A stretch of 24,349 bases of DNA, taken from the NCBI GenBank assembly GCA_910584145.1, contig CAJTXX010000032.1:1-24349 (forward strand), in the 5' to 3' direction. Origin of the DNA: an uncultured Eggerthellaceae bacterium. GTDB lineage: Bacteria > Actinomycetota > Coriobacteriia > Coriobacteriales > Eggerthellaceae. Positions within the stretch are counted from its first letter, which is position 1, and each line of letters starts with the position of its first letter. Below the pieces are notes generated by a model, which had not been told where the DNA came from, ran no database searches, and saw nothing but the letters and a program-made list of their open reading frames with translations. The translations under genes were made by a program, and so were the position numbers. Below, piece after piece: positions 22,982 to 24,349 of the stretch.

Positions 22982-23715
22982 GTGCCGGCGGTGTGCGCGC
23001 TCGCACCCGAACCCTGCGCCGGCTCGGCGCAGAAGCGGAAGCCGATGCCCCAGACCGTCTGCACGTATGCGTCGGTGCCGGTGGGCTTGAGCTTGGCGCG
23101 CAAGTTCGACACGTGGGCGGCCACGGTGCTCTCCTGCGCCGCATACGGCTCGCCCCATGCGCGCTCGAACAGCTCCTGCTTCGTGAACACGCGGCGAGGG
23201 TTCTCGGCCAGCATCTCAGCGATGTTGAACTCGGTGCGCGTGAGCGGCACCTCGACGCCATCGACCGACAGGGTGCGCGCCTGCGCGTCGAGCGTCCAGC
23301 GGCCCGCCTGCAAGCGCTCGGCGCTGCCCGGCCGCCCCTGCGCGCCGTGGCGCAGCTGCACCTGCACGCGGGCCGCCAGCTCATCCAAGTCGAACGGCTT
23401 CGCCAGGTAATCGTCGGCGCCGAGCGCGAGCAGGCTCACCTTGTCGGCCGGGCTCGCCTTCGCCGAGATGATGACCACAGGCAGCGCCCCATGCTGCTGC
23501 CGCACGAATGCCACGATATCCTCGCCGGTGGCGCCCGGCAGCATCAGGTCGCACACCACCACGTCGAAGGCGCGCGCAGAGAGCAGCATCTGCGCCTCGG
23601 TGCCCGAGAACGCCGGCACCACCTCGATGCCGTCGCGGCGCAAGCGCGTGCACACCACATCGTTGATGGCCGCATCATCCTCTACGACGAGCACCGCATG
23701 CGAGCTCACGCGCAT
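22972..23715 (-). CDS. OmpR-family response regulator
   Basis: Transcription factor of 247 residues. Receiver domain: VLVVEDDAAINDVV, phospho-Asp in VVVCDLMLPG, VVIISAKA and Lys in DDYLAKPFDL. The winged-helix DNA-binding domain has LTRTEFNIAEMLAENP, VAAHVSNLRAKL and QTVWGIGFRF. A short 15-residue tail follows. ATG at 23713-23715 follows GAGGGAGGG. Next in the same direction are the ABC exporter and the kinase; the exporter genes have a repeat operator in front of them. It probably activates them. Confidence 0.93.
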   Translation of the reverse strand: MRVSSHAVLVVEDDAAINDVVCTRLRRDGIEVVPAFSGTEAQMLLSARAFDVVVCDLMLPGATGEDIVAFVRQQHGALPVVIISAKASPADKVSLLALGADDYLAKPFDLDELAARVQVQLRHGAQGRPGSAERLQAGRWTLDAQARTLSVDGVEVPLTRTEFNIAEMLAENPRRVFTKQELFERAWGEPYAAQESTVAAHVSNLRAKLKPTGTDAYVQTVWGIGFRFCAEPAQGSGASAHTAGTVS

Positions 23716-23743
23716 CCCTCCCTCTCTCTGCTGCCTGCATAAC

Positions 23744-23780
23744 GAGAGCCTGGCGATGCTCTCTCGGCCGCCAGGCTCTC
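23744..23780. terminator. 12-bp inverted repeat downstream of the suf gene
   Basis: Arms GAGAGCCTGGCG (23744-23755) and CGCCAGGCTCTC (23769-23780) are perfect, with a 13-nt loop. It lies 22 nt after the suf stop on the minus strand and 28 nt upstream of the response regulator start. No T-run follows on either strand, so termination would be weak or Rho-dependent. The rest of this 87-nt gap shows no clear promoter. Confidence 0.5.
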
Positions 23781-23802
23781 TATCAATGCAGCTCTCTTCC
23801 TG

Positions 23803-24349
23803 CTAGTTCAGGAAGTCGTTCAGTATCTCCTGTTCGGCCTCTTCCTCGGTCAGCCCCAGCGTCTCGAGCTTCACGATCTGGTCGCCGGCTATCTTGCCGA
23901 TAGCGGCCTCGTGCACCAGCACCGCATCCTCGCTCGCGGCCTCGATGCCTGGGATGGCCTTCACCTTGGCGTTACCCATGATGATGGCGTCGCACTGCAC
24001 ATGGCCGCGGCATGCCGCCTCGCCGATGACGAGCGGGTTGAACACCTGGATGGAATCGTCCTGCGCCACCGAGCGCGAGATGACCTGCACCGACGAGCCG
24101 TCGCCGGTGAGCTGCACCTTCATGTTCGATTCGGCCACCTGCCTGCCGTGCGTCAGCAGCTTCTCGGTGAGCACGAGCCGTGCGTCCGGGCCCAGCGTGG
24201 CGTTGGTGTCGCGGATGGTGGACGTCACGCCGCGCAGCTGCGTGAGCTCCATCTCGCACACCGCGCCCTCGTCCATGATGACGTTCGTAGTGGGGTTCAA
24301 GATGCGCTCGCCGGTGCCTTCGCCCTCGCCGTAGTGCTTCTCCACGTAG
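23803..24349 (-). CDS. SufB/SufD-family Fe-S cluster assembly protein, partial (N-terminus beyond window)
   Basis: C-terminal 180 residues of a SUF scaffold component, which with SufC builds Fe-S clusters in the cytoplasm. The beta-helix core is visible: EKHYGEGEGTGERI, GAVCEMELTQLRGV, HGRQVAESNMKVQL, GEAACRGHVQCDAIIMGNAKVKAIPGIEA, and the end ALVHEAAIGKI/DQIVKLETLGLTEEEAEQEIL. The HVQCDAIIMG and HEAAIGKI stretches match SufBD cores. The frame stays open to the window edge and the apparent start is only a GTG, so the gene continues upstream. SufB and SufD cannot be separated from this fragment. The stop at 23803-23805 is followed by a 12-bp inverted repeat. Confidence 0.87.
   Translation of the reverse strand, partial: YVEKHYGEGEGTGERILNPTTNVIMDEGAVCEMELTQLRGVTSTIRDTNATLGPDARLVLTEKLLTHGRQVAESNMKVQLTGDGSSVQVISRSVAQDDSIQVFNPLVIGEAACRGHVQCDAIIMGNAKVKAIPGIEAASEDAVLVHEAAIGKIAGDQIVKLETLGLTEEEAEQEILNDFLN

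Noticed and set aside
23744..23780. Insertion sequence terminal repeats
   Set aside because: The two arms are only 13 nt apart with no transposase, so the pair forms a hairpin and not a mobile element.

Overview
The window is high-GC, densely packed DNA with short intergenic gaps and mostly SD-led genes. Gene content fits a strictly host-associated anaerobic actinobacterium of class Coriobacteriia, most likely family Eggerthellaceae: a complete arginine deiminase pathway, an NSS-type sodium symporter, a DUF5692-like membrane protein, a SUF protein and several VanRS-like two-component genes. The family assignment is inferred from gene content and base composition; no marker gene is present to prove it.

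Layout. 1-5197 (minus strand): the 5' part of an RlmD/RumA-type 23S rRNA uracil methyltransferase, cut by the window edge and carrying a palindromic insert, behind cysK (cysteine synthase); then a HelD-like RNA polymerase-recycling helicase coupled to an upstream LysR regulator. 5198-6761: a promoter region shared by lysR and a divergent NSS sodium symporter. 6934-12064 (minus strand): the arginine deiminase operon in the order arcA, arcB, arcC, arcD-like (YfcC family), ended by a clear intrinsic terminator and with a stem-loop in every intercistronic gap. 12065-13844: a shared regulatory gap and a divergent PucR/CdaR-type regulator, the obvious candidate controller of the arc operon. 13851-15206: a voltage-gated-type potassium channel and a small two-helix membrane protein. 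15307-17152: a tetR regulator and a DUF5692-like membrane protein as a two-gene operon, with a 13-bp perfect inverted repeat placed over the tetR promoter. 17261-20135: a VanRS-like two-component pair divergent from a membrane-anchored C39-like cysteine peptidase. 20158-23715: a second two-component system built around an ABC-2 exporter (response regulator, ATPase, permease, kinase). 23803-24349: the C-terminal part of a SufB/SufD-family protein.

How it works together. ArcA turns arginine into citrulline and ammonia, ArcB makes ornithine and carbamoyl phosphate, ArcC makes ATP, and the YfcC-family carrier probably exchanges arginine for ornithine. The most interesting regulatory signal is that the two neighbouring two-component systems carry the same kind of operator: tandem 11-bp direct repeats with a TTNNGGAAA-like core, at 19280-19312 and 22938-22981. 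In both places they lie at the same distance from a possible -10 box on the minus strand. This suggests related binding specificity, and perhaps cross-talk, in a cell-envelope stress or antimicrobial-peptide response. No rRNA, tRNA, CRISPR array, transposase or phage gene was seen.
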